A stretch of DNA of 64,000 nt. Source: Peromyscus leucopus (lineage: Eukaryota > Chordata > Mammalia > Rodentia > Cricetidae). Of this stretch, positions 10,600-23,062 are shown one piece after another (the stretch's first letter is position 1; every line of letters starts with the position of its first letter). The notes beneath the pieces were generated by a model. It was not told the DNA's origin. It did not search any database and was given only the letters and a program-made list of their open reading frames with translations. The stretch covers positions 121,896,971 to 121,960,970 of the forward strand of contig NC_051083.1 in NCBI RefSeq assembly GCF_004664715.2. The letters run 5' to 3'. Made by a program: the position numbers and the translations under genes.

Positions 10600-10740
10600 A
10601 CTCTTGTGACTGCTGTTATCTTTTTGAGCCTTGGTTTCCTCCCCACCTTTGAATTAGCAGAGATAACGCCTGTCTCAATGGTTGCTATAAAGGTTAAATA
10701 CATTAGTATAGAAAAAGAGCAGAATAAACACTCACTAAAT
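10600..10740 (+). repeat. MIR-like ancient SINE, 3' half
   Basis: GAGCCTTGGTTTCCTCC is followed by GGTTGCTATAAAGGTTAAAT and GAGCAGAATAAACACTCA, in MIR order. Confidence 0.55.
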
Positions 10741-10929
10741 ATAACTTACTTCTGTTGTATAGGTGGTTGTCATTATCCACATAAAACATGGGCTAAGAAA
10801 AACAGGAAGTTTTGATAGATTTTTAAATGAAAAGAAAAATGAATAATTAGAGAATCACCCAAGGCCATTCACAAGAAAATATAACAATACAGTGTCAAAG
10901 AGAGGGCTTAGCAGTGTAATTTTTGTTGC

Positions 10930-11013
10930 CCTCCCCTTGGTACTGGTAATTGAACCCAGAGCCTTGAATAGGCTAAGCAAGCACTCTAAGGCTGAGCTTT
11001 ACACTCAGCCCTA
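10930..11013 (-). mobile_element. ID/B4-type tRNA-derived SINE
   Basis: The minus strand reads GGCTGAGTGTAAAGCTCAGC, then AGAGTGCTTGCTTAGCC, then GGTTCAATTACCAGTACCAA. These are recognisable A-box and B-box regions of a tRNA-derived SINE. Confidence 0.65.
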
Positions 11014-11150
11014 GGGCTTAGCAATGTAAATACTGTCTTCAAGCTTGATAAACCAAATAAACAATACAAAGAACTCATGGGATTGCAGTGCCTATGGGAA
11101 ATGTCTTGCCTTGAACCATATTATAGTGATTTTTAAAAGGGAACCCAAGA

Positions 11151-11230
11151 TCTTTAAACTCATTTATGTCTAGATATTTATTTGGTACAAGGTCTTTAAA
11201 CTCATTTAAGTCTAGATATTTATTTGGTAA
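11151..11230. repeat. 42-bp tandem duplication
   Basis: A unit starting TCTTTAAACTCATTTA lies at 11151-11192 and is repeated from 11193 with few changes (TCTAGATATTTATTTGGTA in both). Confidence 0.9.
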
Positions 11231-11821
11231 TCTAGGTTGTTGATTCCACATGACTCTTGCCTCTATTAATAGATCCAGTAGTTTGGAAAATCCCCAGTGC
11301 CTCCATAGCCATCTGCAAGGTACCCAACACATTTCTACGTGTGCCATGCTTTGGGAAAATGAACAGGTTTCCACACATTAGCCATAACATGTGCCTGGCT
11401 GAAAGTGAAATGTTTACAAAAAATAACAGCCATAAAAATAGCCATTACACCCCTGCTCCCACTGGAATGGGCACTAATTTTGTATTAGAGACATTCAAAT
11501 GAATGGAAGTTTAACACAGGGCAAAGGGGTATATACATCAGTACTGTTGGCTTACTGAGGCTAGAGGGGACTTCAGAAAGATAATCCCTCTGCAGAAGAT
11601 GTGAAGGCTCAGCTAAGGAAGGATAATCCCTTTCTCTCCAATTTGCATGTGCTTAAACCAAATGTTTTCTCCACATGAAGGAAAACGAACCTAATGAAGA
11701 ACTTCTAGGTGCTGGATACTCTTTCCATCCAAGGTGGATATAAGCCCCAAACTCCTCCAGGTAAGGGCTGCAGGCAGTGAGTTCTGATAGGTATGGCATT
11801 CCATATCTGGTTCCAAGCCAA

Positions 11822-11942
11822 ACATGGTGGTACATGCCTAGAATTCCAGTTTTCAGAAAGGTAAGGCAGTAGGATTGCTGTGAGTTAGAGGCCAGCCTAG
11901 GCTATACAATGAGTCTTTGTCTCAACATACACATAAAAAAAT
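11822..11942 (+). mobile_element. B1 SINE (diverged)
   Basis: AACATGGTGGTACATGCC is followed by GAGGCCAGCCTAGGCTATAC and an A-rich end ATAAAAAAATAC. Confidence 0.75.
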
Positions 11943-12454
11943 ACTGGTCCAAAGAAACTTCCAAGCATAGTGTCTCTTAAGATTTGTTGACTGTATAAAT
12001 CTACCCAACCTTTCTAGTGCAGTATCAGGTTCAAACACCAGTCTTATCTTGCTTCCCAGTTACATAACTGCAAGTCCCAAATCTGTTAGTCCCTGCTTAC
12101 ATCCATACTTTCTTTCCCAATGATCAGCTCTGGGAACTATCCATTCCCAAATTGAAAATTATTCAACCAAAAGGATAGATGTATGGGCCATGCAGAATAA
12201 GTGCTCCCTCTAACCCTTCCCTTTCTGTCTCACTAGGTACCACTACCCTTACCACCACAATCAAACTATTTCTACTGGAAGCCTATTAGCTAAGAATAAG
12301 CCTGGATCAATCCTGGCCTGTGTCCAGCCCTGCTCTGGACAGTCTTGACTTTTATCTTGATGAAGTTCTAACACAGCCCAGCCAGGTATGGAGGAAATAA
12401 GAACTTATTTTCTAGAAGGGCAGCTCTGATTAGTACTACACTCAATATCTGGTT

Positions 12455-12580
12455 CAAAGCCAAGCATGGTACTATATGCCTAGAAATCCAGCTCTCAGAA
12501 GGCTAAGGCAGTTAAGATTGTTGAGTTTGAGGCCAGTCGGGGCTACATAGTGAGCTTCCCTCTCAAATCCTGTAAAATAT
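12455..12580 (+). mobile_element. B1 SINE (diverged)
   Basis: AGCCAAGCATGGTACTATAT is followed by GTTTGAGGCCAGTCGGGGCT and CTCTCAAATCC. Confidence 0.7.
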
Positions 12581-12832
12581 TGACATTTCCTTGTTTACTG
12601 CAAAGAACCTCCATAAGGACCAACAGTTTAGGGGGAGAATTCCATCAATGTTAGAATGGCATCAAATCCTTCATAGCAATGACACTTAATATTTTAATCT
12701 CAGGATCTTAAAAATAATTGAGAAATGGGAGAAAAAAATGCAGATTTCTAGGGAAATACCTCTGAGTACTACAGCAAGCTTTTATTGCTGTGGGTTATAT
12801 TTGTCACTATTTATTGTATTAAGATAAAACCT

Positions 12833-13361
12833 GAATCAAACATGGTGGAGTATATCTGTAATTGCAGCACTTTATAGGAAGAAGAAGGAGGACCCAGAAC
12901 GCAAGGCCAGCCTAGGCTACATTGTAGTCAGATGTTTCTTAGGTCCTGCCAAGCCCCCACAGTTACATGGCCTGCATATAGAATAATCACTCAGAAGCTT
13001 ATATGAATTATAACTGCTTGGCCATTAGCTCAGGTTTATTACTGACTAGCTCTTACACTTAAATTAACCCATAATTTTTATCTACGTTTAGCCACATGGC
13101 TTGGTACCTTTTCTTAGTTCTGCCTTGTCATCTTGCTTCCTCTGTTTCTGGCTGGCAACTCCTGACTCAGCCTTCCTCTTCCTAGAATTTTCTTCATCTG
13201 CTGGCCCCACCTATACTTCCTGCCTGGCTACTGGCCTATCAGTGTTTTATTTATCAACCATCAGAGCAACACATATTCACAGCATACAGAACGACATCCC
13301 ACAGCACTACATAACAAGACCCCGACTTAAAACAAAATATAAATAAATAAAAATTAAAAAC
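12833..13361 (+). mobile_element. B1 SINE interrupted by a solo LTR
   Basis: The B1 head and body occupy 12833-12922 (AACATGGTGGAG to CCAGCCTAGGCTACAT). The tail resumes at 13307 (CTACATAACAAGACCCCGAC) and ends in an A-rich AAATAAATAAA stretch. The LTR at 12923-13306 sits in the middle. Confidence 0.8.
12923..13306 (-). mobile_element. Solo LTR (ERVK-like) inside a B1
   Basis: This 384-bp element has TG...CA ends and an exact 6-bp duplication CTACAT (12917-12922 and 13307-13312). On the minus strand it starts TGCTGTGGGATGTCG and has AATAAAACACTGA about 60 bases in. A second copy of the same family lies at 33639-33981. A 6-bp duplication is typical of ERVK/class II elements. Confidence 0.88.
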
Positions 13362-14116
13362 ATCAAAATAGGAAAGAATTTTAAAATCTATGGAGGTATA
13401 ATTTAACTTAAAATTGGCAATCATATACCTAGTATATATTCATATGAATAAAGCAAATTTTCTTTGCAAAAATAATTATATTTTATAAAACATTACCACT
13501 TTAAAAAAACAAAACTGAAAATAAGAACAAATTTTATATTTTTGCAAATCTCCTCAATGCCTAACTTAATGGAGAACAGCTAGATTCTTACATTTGCTTC
13601 TACATTCAAGTGGTGATATATATATTTTGTTGAGATACATGAAGAAACTTAAATATTATATATGCATTATACTCAGAAAAGGTGAGATATTTCAGTCTCC
13701 CTCAATTGAGCATTGGAAGCTTCCCTAAAATAGGTGTAAGGTCATCATAATGGGGGAGAGGTGAGAAAGGATTCAAACGGAGACCTTGGAAAAAGAAGGA
13801 AAGCATCATTATATTAATCATGATGACAGTTTCATGAACATACAAATGTCAAACATCAAATTATAAATAATAGTTACAGGTGATGATGGACTCCTAGGAA
13901 ACAGTGTCTTCCAGACACAGCAGGACTAATTCACAGAGACTGTGGAAGCACACACAGGGACTGCACAGGTTCAAGCCAAACAGAGTAACAACAATGTGAG
14001 GGCTACTGCCTGCAAACAAGAAGCTATCTGTAATGGTACCTGCTTGTAAAGAAAAAAAAAAGTTCTCTCCCATGAAGTCCCTTTGGGTATATTAACCACA
14101 CTTAAGGGTAGGCCTC
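13362..14116. other. AT-rich unique DNA, no feature recognised
   Basis: Nothing was recognised. Confidence 0.5.
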
Positions 14117-14345
14117 ATGCCTAGTGTTGTTAGATGGCCAACGCAGGATGAACTTCATTGTATTTTTGTAGACTTTTTGCCTCATGTTGTGTTTTTTGGG
14201 TATTTTTTGTCTTACTGTCCTTTTTCTTGTATATTATGGTTTCTGATTTTGTCTTTTTATGATTTTTTGGTGTGGTGTATGTTTCTTGTGCTTTTTCTTC
14301 TTCTCTCACCCCACATCCACATGGCCAGTCACATCCAGAATGCAC
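14117..14345. repeat. T-rich block, possibly L1-derived
   Basis: Plus-strand TTTTTGGGTATTTTTTGTCT and TCTTGTATATTATGGTTTCT recall T-rich text found in antisense rodent L1. The assignment is uncertain. Confidence 0.3.
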
Positions 14346-15944
14346 ACCTGCTTATTTAGAATAGAAATTCATATGCTACTCAGTAATTGGCTTTCTTATA
14401 TTTAGGCACTGTAACTCATGCTAAAATTTCTCAGTACCAAGGGTAATATTTTACTGGTAAAAGAGTATGTTTATAATATGTAGCCCATTTAGCAAATCAC
14501 CAAGTCTAGTTTTTCAAACGAAGAAAATGAAAGAACAACTCTGAAACCAATTACCCTAAAGATACTTTCCAAAGTCATAGAGCCAGAAGACTGCAGTGTA
14601 AGTGGGCTTTCTAATGTCAGTGGCTATTAGTTTATGAATCTATAAAATATTATAGTAAATATCCAAAAGGTTTTGTTGAAAAACATGAATAAGTAAATAT
14701 TATGTGTCTGTCTTCAGCACTCAATGGTCAGGAAAGTGCAGCAACACACATTCAGAAATCTGCATTTGAGCTATTCACTTGAATGAATATGTTCCAAATA
14801 TGGGATGTGCCTACATAATATGTCTTGTATGCAGTCCCAGAAGCCTGGATATCTGGAACTTATAAGGATAACCATGGGAAGGGTCTAGTAGGGTTCTGAA
14901 CTCTCTACCCATAACAAATTAATTTGTCAGACATTCAGGTAGGTGGCATAGAGTCCTGCATTGACTCATTTTTGTCACCAGTACCAAATCTTAAGTGCAA
15001 TTTTGAGCTACTCAAAACATCACTTTTCAAATTCAACTTGGGCTTGGTCCCCTGCAATGTTAAAATGGCCTTGACTTTTTTTTTCTGTCAGTCTGGATGA
15101 CTTGGTGATGTATTTACAAAACTCTATTATTTCCCTTCAGGATTCTTTTCCTCTGCTTTTTTTTTTCAACTTTTCATCTCCCTCTATTCTTTCAGAATGC
15201 TCACACCACCTTTTTTTTAAATTGTAATACTTAGCACATCATTCATTTGCACCATTTTAAAGGCTTTACATTTCTAGACCTATCTACATAATAGAGAGTA
15301 CTGGAATTCATGAGATTGAGGACGTAAAATTGCAATAGAAAGATGGAATTGAGAGGAAAAAGGAGGGTACATGTCATGTTATATTAAGAATAGTTTGTGT
15401 AACAGACTCAGGAATTCAAAGTTCACAAATGCTGAGAATTGAAAGTTCTCTCATTTGTAAGGGATTCCCACTCATTGTATCTGTCTAGAGTGTATAATGA
15501 AAGAAAACTGTGTTTAAGTTTAAAGTGTGCTAAGAATAACAGCTGAGTATCTGGGTCAAAATTCCCATTCAAGTAATTACATTTTCCCAACCAAATGCTA
15601 ATTAGCACTACTTAAAAACACTGTGGAATAGTGCTACTTGATAAGATTATTTGACCAGATGCACATCCACAACACTGAAAGCAGCACAGGTACCCCTGAT
15701 AGGTTACTTTTTCTATGAGTTGGAAATCTGTTCTCCCTTATTCAAAGGTGACTCTCCACTAAAGGCACATTAGCAGCTCATTAAGAGAAATAAGCTTCAT
15801 GTGTATATTTTTATAAACTCTTTACAACTAATAATGAATCAGTCACTGACTTACCCAGTAAAAAATCCCCTCTAGTTCATATTGGGAACTTCCTTCATCT
15901 TACTTTACACAAAGATTTTGTACAAGAGTTGACTAGAGATGTTT
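14346..15944. other. Unique intronic DNA, no feature recognised
   Basis: Nothing was recognised. Confidence 0.5.
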
Positions 15945-16146
15945 GTCAAGATTTATTTATTTTTCTTTTATGTGTATTGGTGTTTCACTTGCAAGATGTA
16001 CATGCAGGGCCAACAGAGGCTAGACAAGGGTATCAGGGTCCCTGGAACAAATGATTGTTTGCTGCCATGTGAGTGCTAGCAATTGAATTCCTGTCCACTG
16101 CTAGAGTAGCCAGTGCTCTTAACCATTAAGTCATCTCTCCAGACCC
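15945..16146 (-). mobile_element. B2/B3 SINE
   Basis: The antisense copy shows GGTCTGGAGAGATGACTTAA as head on the minus strand, then AGAGCACTGGCTACTCTAGC and a B-box region near 16,085. The A/T-rich tail lies at 15,945-15,985. Confidence 0.8.
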
Positions 16147-16959
16147 CAGATACATTTGAACATCCTATAACTATAATCAGGGAGGAAAGAATTACTACTA
16201 ATAGGTTCCTAACAAAAATCCAAAGTAATAGCTACTAAACCTGTTAAAAGGACTCAGAAGAACTCTGAAATGTCACCTAGTAATTTAAAAGATTGATGTC
16301 ACACCATCTGGCACATGGTGAAGTGATCCTCAAACACACAAACCGATAGGAATTAGGAAGATTTTTTTTTAATTTTTCCTAAAAAGATGAGCTATATTTC
16401 ACAATAGTATTTGCTTCAGAAAAGCAAAGTAGTAACTAGTACATTTTAGAGAAAGAACCACTCAAACTTCTCAGATGTTCTGTTGTTTACGTGGCCATTG
16501 GTCAGTCTTAGCTATCTATACTGACTTCCAGAAATGTGGGCCAAAGAAGATTTGTTTGCATGTAGTGGCTCCTAATAATGTAAGTTTTCTTTCCCTTTTG
16601 AATACCTCTCTCATCTAGCCTGTGCAGTAGGCCAGTTCCTTCACTAGTACTCCATTTATCTAGAGGATATAAAGCAAAGTAGCAACTGCTTATCTACTGA
16701 CAGTCATTGGTTATCATTTGAGTGTTATTGATATTTGATCCTTGGTTTATTTTATTATTTAATTCTAAAAATATTATTCACTATAGCATTAATGTTATCA
16801 AATAAAAAAGATCTACCTAAGAGTTGATAAATTTGAAGTCACTTTCCCATATTAAACACATTAAAATAGTTAGGTAAAGGCACCTGCAAGAAGATAATTT
16901 TTATTTTTTGTAAAAATAGCAGCTTTAAATTACATTTTGAAACTTGATCATGGGGATAA
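16147..16959. other. Unique intronic DNA, no feature recognised
   Basis: Nothing was recognised. Confidence 0.5.
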
Positions 16960-17145
16960 GAGATTGTTCCGTGGTTTAGAGCACTTGCTGCTCCTGCAGA
17001 GGACCCAAGTTTAGTTCCCAGCACCCACATAACAGTGAATATCTGCCTGTCACTCAACTTCCAGCCACATCTAACACTGTCTTCTGACTTCTGAGGGATC
17101 ATCTGTGCACATGGTGCATACACATATTCTCAGGTATGCACACAA

Positions 17146-17234
<89 letters not shown>
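16960..17234 (+). mobile_element. B2/B3 SINE with (CT)n(CA)n tail
   Basis: GTTTAGAGCACTTGCTGCTC, GAGGACCCAAGTTTAGTTCC and CCAGCACCCACATAAC mark the sense SINE. Its tail is a composite microsatellite: (CT)n at 17151-17194, then (CA)n at 17195-17234. Confidence 0.85.
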
Positions 17235-17239
<5 letters not shown>

Positions 17240-17254
17240 TAAAGCCAAACTTTG

Positions 17255-17350
17255 ATCACCTGGACATGGTGGGGCTGAGGTAGGAAGATCGGGAGTTTGA
17301 AGCCAGCTTGAACTAATTGAGAGTCACAGACCAGACTGAGTCATAGAAAC
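17255..17350 (+). repeat. B1 fragment
   Basis: ACCTGGACATGGTGGGGCTG is followed by GGAGTTTGAAGCCAGCTTG. It is short and internally deleted. Confidence 0.5.
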
Positions 17351-19184
17351 AAATGAAACACATTGTCATTAAAATGGCATGTGTTTATAAATTAGTAATC
17401 TGTATAATTATTTAATATTTTGTGAGTAAATTAGTTACTTCATAAATGTAAAAGTTTACTCTTAACAATTTTTAACTTTTTAATTAAATTGTAATTTTAT
17501 TTTTCACTTAAAAATGTAAATTAATAATATTGTATGCTATAAAAAGAAGGAAGCTTTGTATTTCTACTTCTTATAAAGCACAGGTATATACATAACAAAT
17601 AAATAAATATTCAATATATCTTTGTTATTGAAACTTCATGGGTGGCCACTGGGCATGAGCACTAAAAATACATTTTTGCAGAACAGTAGTGAAAAATTTT
17701 AACAATCTGGAGAAAAATCTAGATAAACTCCTCCATTGCCCCAACAAGAACAAATGGTACCATGGACAGAGGTTGAATTAAGGAGTGCATCTGTGTACTA
17801 GGATCACTTCAGCAAGAGGAAGCTAGTCCTTAAATCATGGGAATCAAGGTAAAACCAGATCTGAAGAAATAGAAAGTTCAGGATGAACAAGCACAAAAGG
17901 TTGAGGAAGCCCTGAGGTAATTACAGGGTGATTAAATTAAAAAAAACAAGGTCAGTGTGTACTGAGCTGCAAGAGTTCCTGTGGGGACTAGCACACAGGC
18001 CACACACACACACAGAAGTCTGGAGCCATACACTAAAACCTAAAAACTGATGCACCAATGGGAACAATCCACCTCTAGGGCACGGGCTACATATTGGGGC
18101 TAATTGTGAACCAATGTCGGGGGGGGGGGGCTGCTCTGGAATAATGACTTGACCCAGAATGGACAAAATGTAAACTAGGTTATGCTTATTCTCATTTGGG
18201 AATTAGGGGTCCCCAGTCTGAATGATCGATCATCCCCAGCCTAGACAAGCTGAAATGACTTCCCACTGCCCCGGGAGGGGAAAGTAAATCTTTGATTGTT
18301 TTAGTAGTGTTGATCCTTCTTATGACAAAGTTGGATAAATTGCCATGCTCTGTCACTTGCTCACCTGCAGATTCTCACACACGGCCTTCCTCTTGTTGAG
18401 GCATGTACTTGTACTGACAAGCTTTTACACTCTTTCCTTGCTATGTGACTTCTTCCTTCTCATTTTTAAGTCTCAGTCCTTCAACTCCCCCCCCACACAC
18501 ACACACACATACACATTCCCTCTGGACTGAAGTTGAACTGGATCTCCCCACTGTTTCCTTCAATCTCAGACCTCTGATAAATGAATCCAAGAGTATTTAA
18601 GGGCTCACTGGGCTGTGAGTTCAGTAGCGGCAGGGTTAGCCCGTACCCCTTGAATCAGTGAATACCCAGGGCCTACTCCAGATTAACAACTCATTCAAAT
18701 ATTGATCAGATTCAACTGAAATGCATGGAAGAGAGATTTGACACCTGGCAAGGGTTTGGCCTGTTAATTCACTCTCTATAGACAGCCAAGAATGCCAATT
18801 ATAGGCAGTCCCAACCTGGATTTGATTTTTCGAGCTCTTTTGGTTTTATAGGAATTTTCTCAGTATCTCTTGCTACAAGAAATTCTCCACCATAACTTCC
18901 AACATGCTTATGAAGACATTTTAAAAGTCCTCAACTTAATGTGAAAAAAATCTGAGGATCTTGACACCTTGCTCATCCCTTATCAGACTTCTGACTTTTT
19001 CAAGTACCTTGGCTCAGTGCATGAAATTAAGATGAATAGGACACAACTTCTTCTAGCTTCCTTTTTCAGATTCATATGGTAGTTAATCCATATGAATCAA
19101 ATTATTCCTATTCTACTGCATAAAATGGATGGACTTCATTTTCCTCAGTATCAGAAGTAGGGGAAACATACAGGCAAACAGCCA
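17351..19184. other. Mostly unique DNA with small homopolymer and CA tracts
   Basis: It has a G run of about 12 near 18,119-18,130 and a C run plus CA repeat at 18,488-18,510. No gene was recognised. Confidence 0.5.
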
Positions 19185-19610
19185 CTATTGTGGATTAAAT
19201 TGTGTCCTCAAGAAAAGAAAGGTTCAAATACTCTCCCTCAGTATCTAGAAATGGAACTTTCTTTGTCTTGAGTCACCAAGCTGAGATGAGGTCAGAGTGG
19301 ATCAGAGTGGGCTATAATTCAAAGACTTATATGCCTCCAACTTGAGAGTAACATTGACACAGAGAAAGGGAGATACATGCTCACACATAGAAGGTTCTGA
19401 TAGCACAGAGAAAATAGACTGAAATACCAAGGACCGTTACCCACTACCAGAAGGTAAAAGCACCAAGAAAATACCCTAGAGTCTTGAATATACTAGGGCT
19501 TAAGCTCAGACTTCTAGTCTCCAGAAGTACAAAGAATGAATTTCTGCTGTTCCAAGGGACCAAATTTGTGAACATTTGATACTACAGTCTCAGGTAACTA
19601 GCACAGATAC
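19185..19610 (+). repeat. MLT1-like (MaLR) ancient LTR
   Basis: GGATTAAATTGTGTCCTCAA near the start, a middle with GATGAGGTCAGAG, and GAATGAATTTCTGCTGTTCC near the end follow the MaLR LTR order. It is diverged. Confidence 0.5.
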
Positions 19611-20285
19611 CATGTCGTGAAAATAGCAAACACAGAAAGAGATCTTCTCATTCCATGTAAGATCTAGCATAACTGGACTGCTCCTTATAAGCAATTTCCC
19701 ATGTTCTGGTAGTGGGACTTCTCAGATCAGCTATAAAGATGGGGCTCTGGCTACAGAGAAAGCAAGAACACGGGCAAAAGCCGCAAAGGAGAACAAAAAA
19801 TAGTCCTGCTTAGAGTCACTATGAGACTTTTTCTACTAAGAACATTTTGTGCTGAACACAAAGCAGACCATAACTCATCATTTAAAGATCACCAATGAAG
19901 TGATGTTTTTACCAAGCTGAAATGAGCAGTGCTGGTAGCCTGGACAACATATCAGTTATTTCAAAGGGATAGACACGTATATAACATGATTCTGGAAACA
20001 AACAATTATGAATAAGGGCTCTTCTGGAAATACCAATTGAGAGGAGCAGGCCCAAACAACCACTCTGTTTTAATTTCAGATGTCCCCAATACTAAAATGA
20101 CAATGGGTACTGAACACTGACAATAACAAAAGGCTCAACTGCTTTTCATCAAGCAAAGGCTTCAAGAGACAAAAAGTACAGTCTATGAAAGCAAAAATGA
20201 TAAGAAAAGTATAGCCAGGAATCCAGGGCTCAGTCCCCAGATCTGCACTCTTATAAGGAAAAATTAGAACAGTGTCATTTGATTT
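19611..20285. other. Unique intronic DNA, no feature recognised
   Basis: Nothing was recognised. Confidence 0.5.
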
Positions 20286-20295
20286 AGAAAACACT

Positions 20296-21156
20296 AGGTT
20301 GTTTCCAGGTTCTGGCTATTATGAATAATGCTGCTATGAACATAGTTGAGCATGTATCTTTGTGGTATGATTGAGCATTCCTTGGGTATATACCCAAGAG
20401 TGGTATGACTGGGTCTTGAGGTAGATAGATTCCCAATTTTCTGAGAAACCACCATATTGATTTCCACAGTGGTTGTACAAGTTTGCATTCCCACCAACAG
20501 TGGAGGAGTGTTCCCTTTGCTCCGCATCCTCTCCAACATAGACTGTCATTAGTGTTTTTGATCATAGCCATTCTGACAGGTGTAAGGTGGTATCTCAGAG
20601 TCTTTTTGATTTGCATTTCTCTGATGATTAAGGATGGTGAGCATTTCTTTAAATGTCTTTCAGCCATTTGTGATTCTTCTTTTGAGAATTCTCTGTTTAG
20701 CTCTTTAGCCCATTTTTAATTGGATTGTTCAGTATTTTGATGTCTAGTTTCTAGATGCCCATAAACTGAAGAATGGATTAAGAAAATGTAGTACATATAC
20801 ACAATGGAATACTACTCAGCAGAGAAAAACAATGACAGCATTACATTTGCAGGCAAGTGGATGGAACTAGAAAATATCATCCTGAGTGACGTAACCCAAA
20901 CCCAGAAGGACAAACATGGTATGTATTCACTCATAAGTAGATACTAGATATAAAGCAAAGAACAATCAGACTACAACCTACAGAACCAGGGAGGCTGTAT
21001 AGCAGGGGGAACCCTAGGATGACTGTGGCTTATAATAAGTTTTGGTTTTATTCAATTACTGGGTAAGCGTCAATGAAATATTTCACTATTAGGATAAGAA
21101 TTTATACTGTATCAAGCTGATAATAGAAAAATAAATAAATAAATAAAATGAAAAAA
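20296..21156 (+). mobile_element. 5'-truncated and 5'-inverted L1 (twin-primed insertion)
   Basis: Exact 10-bp duplication AGAAAACACT lies at 20286-20295 and 21157-21166. The right part (about 20,751-21,156) is sense L1 ORF2 end and 3' UTR with an A-rich tail (AATAAATAAATAAATAAAAT). The left part (20,296 to about 20,750) is antisense ORF2. Its minus-strand translation holds the C-terminal cysteine region ([18 protein letters not shown]). The inverted part ends in the L1 just where the sense part begins (AGATGCCCATAAACTG), the classic twin-priming layout. No intact reading frame remains. Confidence 0.92.
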
Positions 21157-21354
21157 AGAAAACACTGAACCACAAAGAATCATTATGTACTTTTCTTTTA
21201 ATTTGTATGCTGGTAATAAGTAACATTAATCCAACAGCTCTTACATTGTACCAAGCACTCTTAAAAGCACTCTTATCATTCTCAAGTTGACATAGCTACT
21301 AAAGAGCAGAGCAAGGACTTAATCCACACCTTTTTAACTGATTTCCAGGAATAT

Positions 21355-21470
21355 TTTGGTTTTAGACAAGGTTTCCATTTGTAGATATGGTGGCTTTAAA
21401 TTCTCAGTTCTTGACTCAGTCTTCTATCATTTAATCAAATGGGATATGAACCAATCATAGGCCTGAGCCA
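21355..21470 (-). repeat. Very diverged B1-like antisense fragment
   Basis: TAGACAAGGTTTCCATTTGT and CATAGGCCTGAGCCACTATT suggest an old antisense B1. Support is weak. Confidence 0.3.
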
Positions 21471-21629
21471 CTATTCTTTGCTTCAACAGGTTAATTGGAT
21501 TAAACCAGATCATAAGAGGACCCTACCTGCTCCTATCAGCTCACTATTTTAGGGCAGAGTCATCCCATTACCAAAGAAATAAGTCCAAGATTCTTACCAT
21601 GAAATATGCAATCCTTCATGATCCAAACC

Positions 21630-22015
21630 AGTGTAATGGTTTTGAATGTGAAATGTCCCACAAAGACTCATGCTTTGAATGTGTGGTCCGCAGCTGGTGA
21701 TGTTATTTAGGAATGATTTGGACACCTTAGGGGGTGGGGCTCAGTCGTCAGAAGTGAGTAAATAGGGTAAACCTTTTAAATAGTAAGTGTCCTTATTTCA
21801 TGCCTCATTCCGTGCTTCTGGCTCCACCATGATGTGAACAGCCTCAATCCACCATATGTTCCTGACACTGCAGACCTACCAAATGTACTTTGCCTTCCTT
21901 GCCATAATGTCAGACTGAAACCCTCTGAAACTGTGGTCCAAAGGAAACCTTCCCTTCCTGAATTTGTTTCTCTTAGATAATCTGGAAACAGTGACACAAA
22001 AGTAATCAGTACACC
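21630..22015 (+). repeat. Rodent LTR-like repeat
   Basis: TGTAATGGTTTTGAATGTGA, GGGGGTGGGGCTCAG, CTCCACCATGATGTGA and GAAACTGTGGTCCAAAGGAA occur in the order of a common rodent LTR-type repeat. It ends near AAAGTAATCAGTACAC. Confidence 0.55.
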
Positions 22016-22330
22016 CAGACTCTGTTAATATTCCCAGCCTCACTCTTACCCCTGCACATGCTTATCATTCTTTTCATGCTCCTGGACATTTACAAATGAT
22101 ATTCTTTTTCCACTTCAATGTGGCAAATTCTGATTCACTGACCAAGACTCAAGTCCTCTGAAATGTCTCCCTTGAGAAATTATCCTATATAAAATAATAC
22201 TTCCTTTCTATTATATTCCTCTAACACACAATATAGGAAGTCAACTGAAGTACTTCAAAGCTGTACTATCTCCCTTACCAGAGTGAATTCTTCAAAGACA
22301 ATACAATTTCTACAAACATTGCACTAGCCA
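22016..22330 (+). repeat. L2 remnant
   Basis: CCCTGCACATGCTTATCATT and GTCTCCCTTGAGAAATTATC resemble the L2 3' end. It is diverged. Confidence 0.45.
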
Positions 22331-22450
22331 TTAGTAGCTAACATATACTAACATTTATAAATGTTTATGGGAAGATAACAGGCAAACATCAATCCAAACA
22401 TATCCTACTTACATAGATAAAAGTAAGCAAGTCAGTTCAGAAATCATATG

Positions 22451-22453
<3 letters not shown>

Positions 22454-22499
<46 letters not shown>
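22454..22499. repeat. (CA)n microsatellite
   Basis: About 23 CA units. Confidence 0.95.
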
Positions 22500-22500
<1 letters not shown>

Positions 22501-22889
22501 AAACTAACATGTCAACATTGCATTAGTCATAGCAACATAGAATTTTAGTTTATGTCAATCTTCTAAATTCCCCCTGAATAACTTTCTATTACCAGCATCT
22601 GAGGTATACATGATGTCAACACCTGAAAATTAAGACATCTCCCTCAGAAATATGGTAATAATAACCTGCCTGATGAATTATGCCCAACCACAACATATCA
22701 AATACCTGGCCAGGTGTCAAAACCTCAACTGACCCCAAATGAGGGGTAATGCTACTGTGAATGACTCCTATCACCAATGTTTCTGGAATGCAAAATGGAT
22801 ATCTAAGAATAAGTACATTATATCTGAGCTGATAAGCCACAACTGGTTCTAAAGGAGAAACACAGAACTATTCAAAATTCCATGTAGCA

Positions 22890-23062
22890 CAGCAATGAGA
22901 TAGCTACATTGGGTAAAGGAGCTTGCTGCCAAGGTTGATTACTTAAGTTCAGTCCTAGGAATCGATATAATGGAAAGAACTAATTCCTGCAAGTTGTCCC
23001 CTACACAAACACACAAACACCCCCCCCCACACACACACACTAACAACAACAACAATAATAAT
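22890..23062 (+). mobile_element. B2-like SINE with simple-repeat tail
   Basis: TAAAGGAGCTTGCTGCCAAG then TTAAGTTCAGTCCTAGGAAT correspond to the tRNA-like part. A CA/C-rich and AAC/AAT simple-repeat tail follows from 23,005. Confidence 0.6.

Noticed and set aside
20284..20667. 127-codon minus frame with an apparent cysteine motif
   Set aside because: Real homology, but to the C-terminus of L1 ORF2 in a dead, inverted fragment. Not a host gene.
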